A stretch of 64,000 nucleotides of DNA from Bacillus sp. MM2020_4 (GTDB taxonomy: Bacteria; Bacillota; Bacilli; Bacillales; Cytobacillaceae). This document shows positions 54,357 to 63,444 of the stretch, piece by piece. The stretch spans positions 1 through 64,000 of the forward strand of contig NZ_JAANMZ010000005.1 of assembly GCF_011250555.1 (NCBI RefSeq). The letters are read 5' to 3'. The translations under genes were made by a program, and so were the position numbers. Below the pieces are notes generated by a model that saw only the letters and a program-made list of their open reading frames with translations, had not been told where the DNA came from and did no database searches. The first letter of the stretch is position 1. The number at the start of each line of letters is the position of its first letter.

Positions 54357-55544
54357 ATGGAGTTTTTTACCTATTTATACGAGGACGAAATTGAACAATT
54401 TTTTTATCGAAGGCCACAAGTCTTCAATAAATATTCCGATCGTGAGTTGTTGTCATATGGTTTAGGGGCGACACTCTATATGCCTGCCACACGCCCAAAT
54501 ATTCATCAGGAAATCCTCTCAAAGAAGCACGAAGGTCTAACCTCACTTGTGATAGACCTTGAAGATGCGGTTGGCGACAATGAAGTTATTAAAGCTGAAG
54601 AACTCCTTACCAGGGAAATGTTACAGTTAAAGCTTGAGTTAAATAAGGGATTTTTAACCTTTGGGGATTTGCCGCTCATGTTTATCCGCATTCGAAGTCT
54701 GGAACAGTTAATACGAGTAACTGAACGATTGGGTCAAGCGACAAACCTGTTGACGGGGGTCGTGCTGCCAAAATTTAGTGCTGAAAATGGTAAAGAATTA
54801 CTAGAAACGGTTCGTCGGATTCACACGGACGAGCATCCGTTTTATGCCATGCCGATTTTGGAAACAGCGGGTGTAATCCAGAAAGAGACGAGAATAGAAG
54901 AATTAATGAGGAGCAAGCACCTTCTCGATCAATATAAGGAACATATTCTAAATGTACGGATTGGGGCAACCGATTTTTGCGGCTTGTATGGGATTCGCCG
55001 GAGTGCCGATACCACCGTATATGAAATTGCTGTTTTAAGAGATTGCATTTCTGATATTATCAATGTCTTTCAACGGTATGATAGTCCATATGTCGTTTCG
55101 GGCCCTGTTTGGGAGTATTTTTCTACAAAAAATAGGATGTTAAAGCCACAACTCCGCCAAACTCCATTTCGCGAACGGTATGGGGCTGATGGACTTAAAT
55201 GGAGAGCGAAATTAATTGATGAAAATATGGATGGATTCATCCGTGAGATTCTTATGGATATTGCCAATGGAATAACGGGCAAAACGATTATCCATCCTTC
55301 GCATATAAAAATTGTTCAGGCACTTAATATCGTTTCGTATGAGGAATACATAGATGCCAGCACTATTGTCCAAGCAGCTACTGGAGAGATCGGGGTTATG
55401 AAGAGTATGTTTGCCAATAAAATGAACGAAATTAAGCCTCACTATTATTGGGCAAAAAAAATATTACTAAAATCGCAGCTTTACGGGGTGTTACATGAAG
55501 ACTATACAAACATTGACCTTATCAAAAAAGAAGTATACGTTTAA
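54357..55544 (+). CDS. HpcH/HpaI aldolase-citrate lyase-like enzyme of the Ter module
   Basis: 395-residue TIM-barrel enzyme of the citrate-lyase beta/malyl-CoA-lyase type. Visible active-site elements: the pattern SLVIDLEDAVGDNE (Asp/Glu for Mg), VVLPKFSAENG, GATDFCGLYG, and a C-terminal GKTIIHPSHIKIVQALN. Such enzymes are found with PRTase and HAD genes in Ter operons. Reaction here unknown; probably C-C bond formation or cleavage on a phosphosugar or acid. Its end overlaps the next gene by 50 bases. Confidence 0.85.
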   Translation: MEFFTYLYEDEIEQFFYRRPQVFNKYSDRELLSYGLGATLYMPATRPNIHQEILSKKHEGLTSLVIDLEDAVGDNEVIKAEELLTREMLQLKLELNKGFLTFGDLPLMFIRIRSLEQLIRVTERLGQATNLLTGVVLPKFSAENGKELLETVRRIHTDEHPFYAMPILETAGVIQKETRIEELMRSKHLLDQYKEHILNVRIGATDFCGLYGIRRSADTTVYEIAVLRDCISDIINVFQRYDSPYVVSGPVWEYFSTKNRMLKPQLRQTPFRERYGADGLKWRAKLIDENMDGFIREILMDIANGITGKTIIHPSHIKIVQALNIVSYEEYIDASTIVQAATGEIGVMKSMFANKMNEIKPHYYWAKKILLKSQLYGVLHEDYTNIDLIKKEVYV

Positions 55545-56898
55545 TATCCTTGATTCCATAGAAACCGAAATAGAGGTAATGGAAAATCCCTATGATCTTC
55601 CCATCGAGGAACTATTTACGATGGCAGCCAGGATTAATAAAAAGCGCTCGTTTTTGTTTGTGAGTAAAGTATTAGGGAAGCATTTACCGATTAATCCTAC
55701 TAAAGGGCTGTTAACAGCTGCTCTTTTAGCAGCTAGATATGAAGAATCGGTGATGGGATTAGCATGTATGGAAACGGAAAGATTGTTGTCCGCCTTTTTG
55801 GAGGGTGAATCTATTTCCGCCCATGCCTTCATTCCGGCTGCCATTAATCCTGTTGTGATAGGTTTTGCCGAAACAGCAACAGCATTAGGTCATGCTTTTT
55901 TTGATTGTTTTCAAGCGGCTGAATATTTCCACACGACAAGGGAAGAACTCATGGATAAAATACCGGAAATAACCTTTGAAGAAGAGCATTCCCATGCGAC
56001 ATCGCACCGCTGTTATATTCCATTAGAAATGATTCAAAATGAGCGGGAAATCATCCTTGTCGATGATGAAATGACGACGGGAAAAACAGCGTTAAATATC
56101 ATTCAATCTATTCATGCTAAATTTCCTAGGCGGAAATATACGGTAGTAAGTATTTTGGATTGGCGTTCACATGAACATAAACAAAACTTCTCGAAGTTGG
56201 AAGAGAAATTTGGAATAAAAATACATGTTGTCAGCCTGCTATCTGGTAATGTAAAGGTGAAGCAACGAAAAGAAATCATCAAGAGACTTGAAGATAACGA
56301 ATCAAGCAATATTTATCCACCGTCAGTAGCTTTACTGCATCTTTCCTCCTTTTTTAGTGGCAGCGGCATTTTGTCCGAAAATCTAGTAACGAAGGCAGTA
56401 TTTATCGAAGAGACTGGACGGTTTGGCTTAAAGAGTGTTGGGAATCCTTCACTGCACAAAAGGGTTTCTGCTGCCGCTGAGTTCTTAAGGCAAAAAAGAT
56501 CGGGTGAAAAAACCCTTTGTCTTGGCACTGGGGAGTTAATGTACCTGCCAATGAAAATAGCTTCGGAAATGGGCGATGGTGTTTATTTTCATTCAACCAC
56601 ACGGAGCCCAATCTATATTGAAAACAAAGAAGGCTACGGAGCGCGATTTGGGGTGAACTTTCCTAATCCCGAGGATCAAGACATTTCACATTTTGTTTAT
56701 AATATTCCACCAGGTTATTACGATGAATTATTCATCTTTTTTGAAAGAGAAGTAGAGTATGAGAATCTACTGGCAATGCTGAATGAACTGGGGAAGGTAG
56801 AAATTAAATCAATTAAGATCGTCTTTTTTTCGAAAATCAGAGGTGAATACCATGCAAAAAGCAATGAACAAACCAGCCAAGATAGGGACCTATCTTGA
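55495..56898 (+). CDS. TRSP-type phosphoribosyltransferase of the Ter module
   Basis: 467 residues. A type I PRTase domain with the PRPP loop REIILVDDEMTTGKTALNII (about 180-200) and a C-terminal TRSP domain, whose motif appears as YFHSTTRSPIYIENKEGYGARFGVNF. Long 50-base overlap with the upstream aldolase; the start is supported by GGGGTG. PRTases of this type are proposed to build or modify a nucleoside-like metabolite in Ter systems (inference from the literature on Ter neighbourhoods). Confidence 0.85.
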   Translation: MKTIQTLTLSKKKYTFNILDSIETEIEVMENPYDLPIEELFTMAARINKKRSFLFVSKVLGKHLPINPTKGLLTAALLAARYEESVMGLACMETERLLSAFLEGESISAHAFIPAAINPVVIGFAETATALGHAFFDCFQAAEYFHTTREELMDKIPEITFEEEHSHATSHRCYIPLEMIQNEREIILVDDEMTTGKTALNIIQSIHAKFPRRKYTVVSILDWRSHEHKQNFSKLEEKFGIKIHVVSLLSGNVKVKQRKEIIKRLEDNESSNIYPPSVALLHLSSFFSGSGILSENLVTKAVFIEETGRFGLKSVGNPSLHKRVSAAAEFLRQKRSGEKTLCLGTGELMYLPMKIASEMGDGVYFHSTTRSPIYIENKEGYGARFGVNFPNPEDQDISHFVYNIPPGYYDELFIFFEREVEYENLLAMLNELGKVEIKSIKIVFFSKIRGEYHAKSNEQTSQDRDLS

Positions 56899-57973
56899 TG
56901 AAGATGTACAATTTTTATTAAAGGATTTAAGTGATATTAAGCTTGAGGATTCCGCTATGAATCGGGAATCGAAGATCCAATCAGGAGGACATTATAGCGA
57001 ATCCTTGCCAATCGAGTACCAGCCGCCAAAGGATTATGTGGATTTATTCTGGAAAACCCTTCACGAATACAAACAAAAAGTGGCCTTATGTGTGGGGATT
57101 GTCGCCGAACAAATTTATCAAGTGAAAGGGGATAACGCTATCCTTGTTTCTCTTGCACGGGCCGGTACACCAGTCGGGATTCTAATCAAAAGATATATTA
57201 AACTGCGCTATGGTGTTTCCTTAGCGCACTATAGTATTTCAATCATTCGTGATCGCGGAATAGACGAAAACGCGATTCAATATATTCATCGTGAGCACCC
57301 TAAAGGAAAGATTCAATTTATTGATGGCTGGACAGGCAAAGGTGCGATCTCGATTGAATTAAAAAAGGCCTGTCAGGACTTTGAACAAAAACATGGCATT
57401 TCCCTTGATGATACACTTGCTGTAATTGCGGACCCTGGTTACTGTACCACTCTTTTTGGGACAAGGGAAGACTTTTTAATCCCAAGTGCTTGTTTAAATT
57501 CAACTGTTTCCGGGCTCGTAAGCCGGACGGTTTTAAATGAACATTACATCGGTAAGGATGATTTTCATGGGGCAAAATATTACCGGGATTTACTTACTGA
57601 GGATGTTTCGAATGAGTTTATTGATGTCATTACAGGTGAATTTCCAACAATTATGAATGAGGCAGCGGCAACTTTGTTTGAAAAACTTCAGGATGATATT
57701 GAAACAGGGTTCTTGGGGATGGCAGATGTGATGAAAATTCAAGCGGAGTTTGCTATTGACAGCACCCATTATATTAAACCTGGTGTGGGCGAAACCACGA
57801 GAGTTCTTCTCCGCAGGGTTCCATGGAAGATATTAATGAGGGATCCCTCGAGTCCGTTTGTTAAACATATCCTCATGTTAGCTGAAGAAAAAGGAGTTGA
57901 AGTCGTGCCATATCCTGATTTGAACTATTTATGCTGCGGCTTGATTAAATCGGTAAAGGGGATGCAAAAATGA
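56852..57973 (+). CDS. StiP-family PRTase_1 protein of the Ter module
   Basis: 373 residues, homologous to the StiP (cysteine protease StiP family)/PRTase_1 group with a C-terminal PELOTA-like RNA-binding-fold segment. Features: ILVSLARAGTPVGILIKRYI (phosphoribosyl-like loop), QFIDGWTGKGAISIELKKA, and PGYCTTLFGTREDFLIPSACLNSTVSGLVSRTVL. The ATG at 56852 fits AGAGGTG; it overlaps the upstream gene by 47 bases. Activity as a transferase is inferred; the annotation 'cysteine protease' is a family label I would not rely on. Confidence 0.83.
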   Translation: MQKAMNKPAKIGTYLDEDVQFLLKDLSDIKLEDSAMNRESKIQSGGHYSESLPIEYQPPKDYVDLFWKTLHEYKQKVALCVGIVAEQIYQVKGDNAILVSLARAGTPVGILIKRYIKLRYGVSLAHYSISIIRDRGIDENAIQYIHREHPKGKIQFIDGWTGKGAISIELKKACQDFEQKHGISLDDTLAVIADPGYCTTLFGTREDFLIPSACLNSTVSGLVSRTVLNEHYIGKDDFHGAKYYRDLLTEDVSNEFIDVITGEFPTIMNEAAATLFEKLQDDIETGFLGMADVMKIQAEFAIDSTHYIKPGVGETTRVLLRRVPWKILMRDPSSPFVKHILMLAEEKGVEVVPYPDLNYLCCGLIKSVKGMQK

Positions 57974-58812
57974 TTTTTGCATCCGATCTTGACCGCACCT
58001 TGATGTACTCTATGCGAGCAATTGAAGAACTTGGGGAACCAAAAGAGTCTATTCTTAAACCTGTTGAACAAAAGGATGGCAAATGGGTGGGCTATATGAC
58101 AGCACCCGCCTTTTTGGCATTAAAGAAGCTATCCTCTCATAGTTTGTTTGTACCGGTGACTACAAGGACAACGGTGCAATTTAACCGCTTTGTCATCCTA
58201 GCGGAGGAGATCCCGATTAAATATGCGATTACAACCAACGGCGCTACTATTCTCTATCAAGGGGTGCCGATGGAGGAGTGGTCAAACCATATTTATAGCA
58301 AGATACACTCGGAGTCGGTTTCGCAAACCGAGTTGCTTTCAATTTTGCACCGGGAAGGTTTCTATTTTGATGGGGAAAAGAAGCAGGCAGAGAATCTATT
58401 TTTCTATTACATATTAAATTGCCTCCCGACTGCCTCCGACAAAGAATTGCTTCATAATTTAGCTTTCAGATATGGTTGGAGGATTTCCTTGCAAGGGAGA
58501 AAGCTATATTTTATACCGAAAGCGATTAGTAAAGGAAGTGCACTTGAATATATATGTAACCGTGAAGGGATGAAAACAATTGCGGGCGCAGGGGACTCCA
58601 TCCTCGATTGGGACTTCCTAAAGAACTGCCAACATCGATTCATTCCAAACCACGGAGAACTTGTAAATGAACTTGCCAATATGTCAATATTGTCAAAGGT
58701 GACAGGCACCATTAACCATATTCTTACAGAAAACCATGGGATACTTGCAGGAGAAGAGATCCTCCAAGGGTTTCTGAAACTGTTATCACATGAAACTAAC
58801 TTTTGTTCATAA
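57970..58812 (+). CDS. HAD-superfamily phosphatase of the Ter module
   Basis: 280 residues, HAD (Cof/sucrose-phosphatase-like C2 cap). Motif I DLDRTL near residue 6, motif II VTTRTT, motif IV GAGDSILDWDFL. ATGA overlap with the StiP gene. Likely removes a phosphate from the module's product. C-terminal tail overlaps the convergent membrane-protein gene. Confidence 0.88.
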   Translation: MIFASDLDRTLMYSMRAIEELGEPKESILKPVEQKDGKWVGYMTAPAFLALKKLSSHSLFVPVTTRTTVQFNRFVILAEEIPIKYAITTNGATILYQGVPMEEWSNHIYSKIHSESVSQTELLSILHREGFYFDGEKKQAENLFFYYILNCLPTASDKELLHNLAFRYGWRISLQGRKLYFIPKAISKGSALEYICNREGMKTIAGAGDSILDWDFLKNCQHRFIPNHGELVNELANMSILSKVTGTINHILTENHGILAGEEILQGFLKLLSHETNFCS

Positions 58813-59041
58813 TGCGACTAAATAGAAAATAGTAGAGGCTTATGAATAGGCTATAGGCAGCAATGAAAAATAGAATGGACAGGGCAAATGAATGGATTGC
58901 AGGGGAAAGAAGCAATGTGAAGATGAGGCTGAACACAAATAAATCCAGATAGACAAAGAGGTCCAGAACCATTACTTCCATAAGAGTATCCAATTCTTCC
59001 TGAACGTGTTCCATCCTCGGCCGCTTATATAAAAATCTCAT
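58796..59041 (-). CDS. Reverse-strand small membrane protein between Ter operons
   Basis: 81 residues, ATG behind AGGTG. A charged N-terminus (RFLYKRPRMEHVQEELDTLME) precedes two to three hydrophobic helices (VYLDLFVFSLIFTLLLSPAIHSF, ILFFIAAYSLFISLYYFLF). Convergent, overlapping the HAD gene by 17 bases. Family not recognised. Codon use and length look genuine, but no independent promoter is obvious. Confidence 0.5.
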   Translation of the reverse strand: MRFLYKRPRMEHVQEELDTLMEVMVLDLFVYLDLFVFSLIFTLLLSPAIHSFALSILFFIAAYSLFISLYYFLFSRIMNKS

Positions 59042-59123
59042 TTGGGTCACCTACTTTAGTATCGTACTCATAAGTATGTAGGGACAAGAAGAAAGGTGAA
59101 AAATGGCGTCCAGGCTAAAATGT

Positions 59124-59149
59124 TGAAACATTTTTTCATGACTTGCGTA
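59124..59149 (+). promoter_or_regulatory. sigmaW-type (ECF) promoter of Ter operon 2
   Basis: TGAAAC (59124-59129), 16-base spacer, CGTA (59146-59149): a second exact sigmaW-consensus match, 153 bases before yceG, giving a leader that includes the short dispersed repeat. Confidence 0.7.
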
Positions 59150-59214
59150 TAAACAAATGAACCATTTAATTAACTGTGTTATGATGATAAAGAAACCTTA
59201 CATAATTTTCTAAT

Positions 59215-59260
59215 AGAAAAGTGGAAGCGTCTTGTTCAGGCGCTGGAGCTAGACATTTTT
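59215..59260. repeat. Dispersed palindromic repeat, short copy
   Basis: 46-base copy of the element at 42831-43009, keeping both ends (AGAAAAGTGGAAGCG and GCGCTGGAGCTAGACA) but with a minimal centre (TCTTGTTCAG). Lies in the leader between the ECF promoter and yceG and can form a short hairpin. Confidence 0.5.
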
Positions 59261-59301
59261 CGAGTAAAAAAGCTTTCGCTAATAGAGGGAAGGGATTATG
59301 A

Positions 59302-60942
59302 ATGTATCTACCATTAAATCAGTTGAACGTCCGTCCTGTAGGTGCCCTCACATATGAAAATTGGTATGGCATGCTGAAAAAAACGCTGCCGGAACGGCCA
59401 AATTATTCAGTGGAAAATGGAGTAATTCAAATTCGTCAAATACTTGGAAAGTTTTTCGGTGTACCAATTGACATAGATGATTATTATAATCAGTTATTTG
59501 ATTACGTCCATAATCAGGAATGGGGCCTACGGCTGCTAAGTGAAGAATCACTTGATAAAACGATAAATAATGCTCATTTCCAAGCCATTCAGCGTGTGAT
59601 CAATATTAATAATGAACAGAAACTGTCAATCAACCGGTTCACGGCATTTCTCGATGGGGAGCAGCTACTTTTGAAATCAAGCGTGCCAGTGATCCATCGA
59701 AAACTCAGAGAAGCGATGATTGCCACGCTTGAGTTGTATTCGAAACTTGAACCTACAGGTTTAAAGAGCCATGAGCTAAGACGGGTTCTTGTAGATCTTG
59801 TTAAGTGGTCCATCAACCATTTACAGCCAGAACTGGAGCATGCTGATCCGCAAAAAGCAATGCCAAAATTCCTCTGGTATGGTGATTTTAAAAAAAGCCA
59901 TCAATATTTTGTATATTATTTAATCAAGATAGGTTGTGACATTGTTATTTTTCACCCAGAGGGCAGGGATATGTTAGCGGATATGATGGATGAGCAGGTT
60001 TTCACCCATCAATTTCAGAATAAACAGCCGCCAGAGCCGTTTCCAAAGGAAAAGCGGAGCCGGAAGACAACGGTTGCCTATCGGGCTTCAAAAGAGATTG
60101 AGACGATATTAAACCAGGAGGGCTCCGGCCTTTATAAACCATGGCAATTAAGGGACTACACCCCGTCATCGTTTACCTTGAGAACAACTTACGACGAGCT
60201 TTTTATTCTTAGTAAAGAAATGGCGATGATTCGCCCGGATTTTGTTGCCCAGAACGGACAAGTTAATATCCCCTCCATTTTTGCTAAGGTACAAGGCGTG
60301 AGTAAAAATCGTAAAGAATACTGGGATCGGCTGCAATCACTTAGTCAATTAGAAAATAGCTTACTGATTCGAAATCTTCCAATTACGATTCCAAGCCACA
60401 GTGATTTTCGCTTTCATTACCGAAACGCACTAGGCAAGGACGGCTCAATCGTTCCTGAAAAAATCATGCAGGCACACTATTGGCCATATTCATTTTTAGC
60501 AACGGGCCTACAAAAAGGAATTGCAAAAGCCGTAGGGAGAATCTGTGATAAACCGGGATTAAAGCCTTTGCCGAATGAAAGTCAAGATGATGTGAAAATG
60601 TTTTTATTTACACAGGCTATGTTTATGCCCAAAAACATCATTCAATTGTTGGAACGGTTTGATTATTCTCAGCATGTCCCGAAATTAATCATTTACAATA
60701 ATGAGGCAACTGGTCCGCTATCCAGGTCGGATGCGGCACTGCTGCTGCTTCTTAATCAATTTGGAATTGATATTATCTTATATAATCCGCCAGGACATAA
60801 TGATATCGAAAATTATCTTGATGAACGCATATTTGATAAACATTGGCTTGATGACGTGGTCTTTGATCTGGAATTCAAAGAGCCATCACTTTTCAGAAAA
60901 GGGCTTTTTCAAGGTATCTTAAAAAATTTAAGGGGAGATTAA
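59302..60942 (+). CDS. yceG: YceG, Ter-associated protein
   Basis: 546 residues, conserved only with Ter/TelA operons. Two similar stretches (MPKFLWYGDFKKSHQYFVYYLIKIGCDIVIFHPEGRD and HVPKLIIYNNEATGPLSRSDAALLLLLNQFGIDIILYNPPGHNDIE) suggest an internal duplication of a Rossmann-like domain. Biochemical role unknown. Cotranscribed with yceH three bases downstream. ATG behind GAAGGGA with slightly long spacing. Confidence 0.88.
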   Translation: MYLPLNQLNVRPVGALTYENWYGMLKKTLPERPNYSVENGVIQIRQILGKFFGVPIDIDDYYNQLFDYVHNQEWGLRLLSEESLDKTINNAHFQAIQRVININNEQKLSINRFTAFLDGEQLLLKSSVPVIHRKLREAMIATLELYSKLEPTGLKSHELRRVLVDLVKWSINHLQPELEHADPQKAMPKFLWYGDFKKSHQYFVYYLIKIGCDIVIFHPEGRDMLADMMDEQVFTHQFQNKQPPEPFPKEKRSRKTTVAYRASKEIETILNQEGSGLYKPWQLRDYTPSSFTLRTTYDELFILSKEMAMIRPDFVAQNGQVNIPSIFAKVQGVSKNRKEYWDRLQSLSQLENSLLIRNLPITIPSHSDFRFHYRNALGKDGSIVPEKIMQAHYWPYSFLATGLQKGIAKAVGRICDKPGLKPLPNESQDDVKMFLFTQAMFMPKNIIQLLERFDYSQHVPKLIIYNNEATGPLSRSDAALLLLLNQFGIDIILYNPPGHNDIENYLDERIFDKHWLDDVVFDLEFKEPSLFRKGLFQGILKNLRGD

Positions 60943-60945
60943 CCA

Positions 60946-62049
60946 GTGAATCTATCGCCAAATCCATCTAGCGGTTTAACACCTGCGAATGCCGAGGATG
61001 TACTTTCAGAAACAAAGGTATCTGATATTAAACTGGCACTTCGCAAAGAACCAGAAATTCAGAACTTAGCCCGCACCATCGATGAACGCGACCAAATTCA
61101 AATATTGGAGTTTGGGAAAGAACCGGCCGTGCAAATATCTCGATTTTCTGATCAAATATTAAGCAATATGCGGACAACGAAAGTAGAAGATTCAGGTGAA
61201 CTGTTGAAACATCTTGGCCGTATCATGGATAAATTTGATGCCAAGGACTTCCAAAAAACTTCAAGCGGCCTGTTTGGTAAGCTCTTTAAAAAGGGTGAGA
61301 AAATGGTTGAAAAACTATTTGGGAAGTACCAGACAATGGGTTCCGAAATTGATAAGGTATATGTAGAGATTTCGAAATATCAGCATGAGATGGTTGATTC
61401 AACAAATATGCTTGAGCAAATGTATGAGCAAAACTATCAATACTATTTAACCTTAGAAAAGTATATTGTTGCCGGAGAATTAAAGGTGGAGGAGCTAAAG
61501 AATCACCAGCTTCCACAACTTGAAGCCCGCGTCGCTTCCGGTGATCAGCTTGCGTCTATGCAGCTGGACTCATTGAAAAATGCGATTGATTTGCTTGAGC
61601 AGCGAATTTACGATTTAGAAATGGCGAAAATGGTTTCTTTGCAGACAGCCCCGCAAATCCGTTTATTGCAAAGAGGGAATACAAAGCTAATCGGAAAAAT
61701 TAATTCTGCCTTTGTTACGACGATACCTATATTTAAAAATGGCTTGATTCAAGCCGTTGCAGCGAAAAGACAAAAACTTGTAGCTGATTCGATGAGTGAG
61801 CTTGACCGCAGGACGAATGAAATGCTGCTTAAAAATGCGCAAAACATTTCCCAGCAAAGCACCGATATCGCGAGGCTTGCCGGCGGTCCGAGCATTAAAA
61901 TCGAGACGATTGAAGAATCTTGGAATATTATCATCAAAGGAATGCAGGAAACGCAAGCGATTGAAGAAGAGAATAGACGGATGCGTATCGAAGGTACAAA
62001 ACGTTTAGAGCAATTGCAAGACAACTTTAAAAAATTAAAACAGTCATAG
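60946..62049 (+). CDS. yceH: TelA-family toxic anion resistance protein YceH
   Basis: 367 residues, GTG start behind GGGGAG. Long helical TelA/KlaA domain: PQIRLLQRGNTKLIGKINSAFVTTIPIFKNGLIQAVAAKRQK and a coiled coil before it. TelA proteins give tellurite resistance with TerD proteins; mechanism unresolved. Followed by two TerD genes. Confidence 0.92.
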   Translation: MNLSPNPSSGLTPANAEDVLSETKVSDIKLALRKEPEIQNLARTIDERDQIQILEFGKEPAVQISRFSDQILSNMRTTKVEDSGELLKHLGRIMDKFDAKDFQKTSSGLFGKLFKKGEKMVEKLFGKYQTMGSEIDKVYVEISKYQHEMVDSTNMLEQMYEQNYQYYLTLEKYIVAGELKVEELKNHQLPQLEARVASGDQLASMQLDSLKNAIDLLEQRIYDLEMAKMVSLQTAPQIRLLQRGNTKLIGKINSAFVTTIPIFKNGLIQAVAAKRQKLVADSMSELDRRTNEMLLKNAQNISQQSTDIARLAGGPSIKIETIEESWNIIIKGMQETQAIEEENRRMRIEGTKRLEQLQDNFKKLKQS

Positions 62050-62091
62050 TTTTTATTGTGAACTTAAAAATAATAAATTGGAGTGATGGAC

Positions 62092-62703
62092 ATGGCTATT
62101 AATTTACAAAAAGGTCAACGTGTTGATTTAACGAAGGGCAATCCAGGGCTTTCCAAAATCTTGGTAGGATTAGGCTGGGATCCCGTACAAAGCGGAGGTG
62201 GCGGCGGCTTGTTCGGCGGGTTATTCGGCGGCGGAGGTGCTGCTAATGTCGACTGTGATGCTTCCGTGATTATGTTAGGTGCGAATGATAAGTTGCAAAA
62301 TAATAAAGATGTTGTTTATTTTGGAAACTTAAAAAGCAATGACGGCAGCGTTCAGCACTCAGGTGATAACTTGACTGGTGACGGGGATGGCGATGACGAG
62401 CAAATTATGGTCGATCTAAACAGAGTACCGTCCCATATCCAAAAGCTTGTTTTCGTTGTAAATATTTATGATTGTGTAAAACGGAAACAACATTTTGGCA
62501 TGATCAAAAATGCATTTATAAGAATCGTCAATCCAAGTAACAATCAAGAGCTCATTCACTACAATCTAACCGATAATTATAGCGGGCTAACTTGTCTCGT
62601 AACAGGTGAACTTTATCGGCATGGGAATGAGTGGAAGTTTGCGGCAGTAGGCAGCGCTACAAATGCAGCAAGTCTTAGTGAAGTTGTTCGTTCCTTCAGT
62701 TAA
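62092..62703 (+). CDS. yceC: TerD-family protein with Gly-rich insert, YceC type
   Basis: 203 residues: opening AINLQKGQRVDLTKGNPGLSKILVGLGWDP, then a glycine-rich insertion (GGGGGLFGGLFGGGGAA, about residues 38-55) absent from the other two TerDs here. The first acidic loop is altered (NVDCDASVIM), while GDGDGDDEQ is kept. C-terminus NAASLSEVVRSFS. The insertion and changed loop suggest a partner role within TerD oligomers (inference). ATG at 62092 follows GGAGTG best. Confidence 0.9.
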   Translation: MAINLQKGQRVDLTKGNPGLSKILVGLGWDPVQSGGGGGLFGGLFGGGGAANVDCDASVIMLGANDKLQNNKDVVYFGNLKSNDGSVQHSGDNLTGDGDGDDEQIMVDLNRVPSHIQKLVFVVNIYDCVKRKQHFGMIKNAFIRIVNPSNNQELIHYNLTDNYSGLTCLVTGELYRHGNEWKFAAVGSATNAASLSEVVRSFS

Positions 62704-62734
62704 TTGGAAAAATGTACTTGTAGAGGTGATTTGA

Positions 62735-63313
62735 TTGGGTATCAATTTAGCAAAAGGTCAAAGAATTGATTTAACCAAAACAAACCCTGGGTTAACCAAG
62801 GTCATTGTCGGTCTCGGCTGGGATACGAACCGTTATCACGGCGGTCAAGACTTTGACTTGGATGCTTCTGCTTTTTTAACAGATGCAAACAGTCGAGTGA
62901 CACAGGATTTGGACTTTATTTTTTATAATAACTTAGTTCACTCTTCAGGTTCGGTTGAGCATACCGGAGATAATCGGACTGGTGAGGGAGACGGCGATGA
63001 TGAGCAAATCAAGATTGATTTCAGTAAAGTCCCTTCCCATGTGCACCGGATTGCGATTTCGGTCACGATTCATGATGCGGATACAAGAAACCAAAATTTT
63101 GGCCAAGTCTCCAACGCCTTTGTTCGCGTAGTTGATGAAGACACGAACCGTGAAGTCTTAAGGTTTGACCTAGGTGAAGACTTTTCTGTTGAAACAGCAG
63201 TCGTTATTTGTGAACTGTATCGACACAATGGGGATTGGAAATTCAACGCTGTCGGAAGCGGTTTCGCTGGGGGCTTAGCGGCTCTTTGTCGGAACTTTGG
63301 GTTAGAGGTTTAA
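62735..63313 (+). CDS. yceE: TerD-family protein, YceE type
   Basis: 192 residues, TTG start behind AGAGGTGAT. Full set of TerD features: [81 protein letters not shown]. About 80% of motif residues agree with the YceD-type gene upstream by eye. Last gene of Ter operon 2. Confidence 0.93.
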   Translation: MGINLAKGQRIDLTKTNPGLTKVIVGLGWDTNRYHGGQDFDLDASAFLTDANSRVTQDLDFIFYNNLVHSSGSVEHTGDNRTGEGDGDDEQIKIDFSKVPSHVHRIAISVTIHDADTRNQNFGQVSNAFVRVVDEDTNREVLRFDLGEDFSVETAVVICELYRHNGDWKFNAVGSGFAGGLAALCRNFGLEV

Positions 63314-63322
63314 ATTTTTCAA

Positions 63323-63358
63323 GGAGAAGCTGCCGGTTTCATAGGGGCTTCTCTTTTT
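63323..63358 (+). terminator. Terminator of Ter operon 2
   Basis: GAGAAGC/GCTTCTC stem with a 16-base loop and TTTTT tail. Confidence 0.65.
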
Positions 63359-63444
63359 GTGTGACCTATTTCCTAAAAGTTCCAATCGTTAATAGGTTCT
63401 CACATGATATAATTCTATTAATTATAGAAAAGTGGGGACAATAT

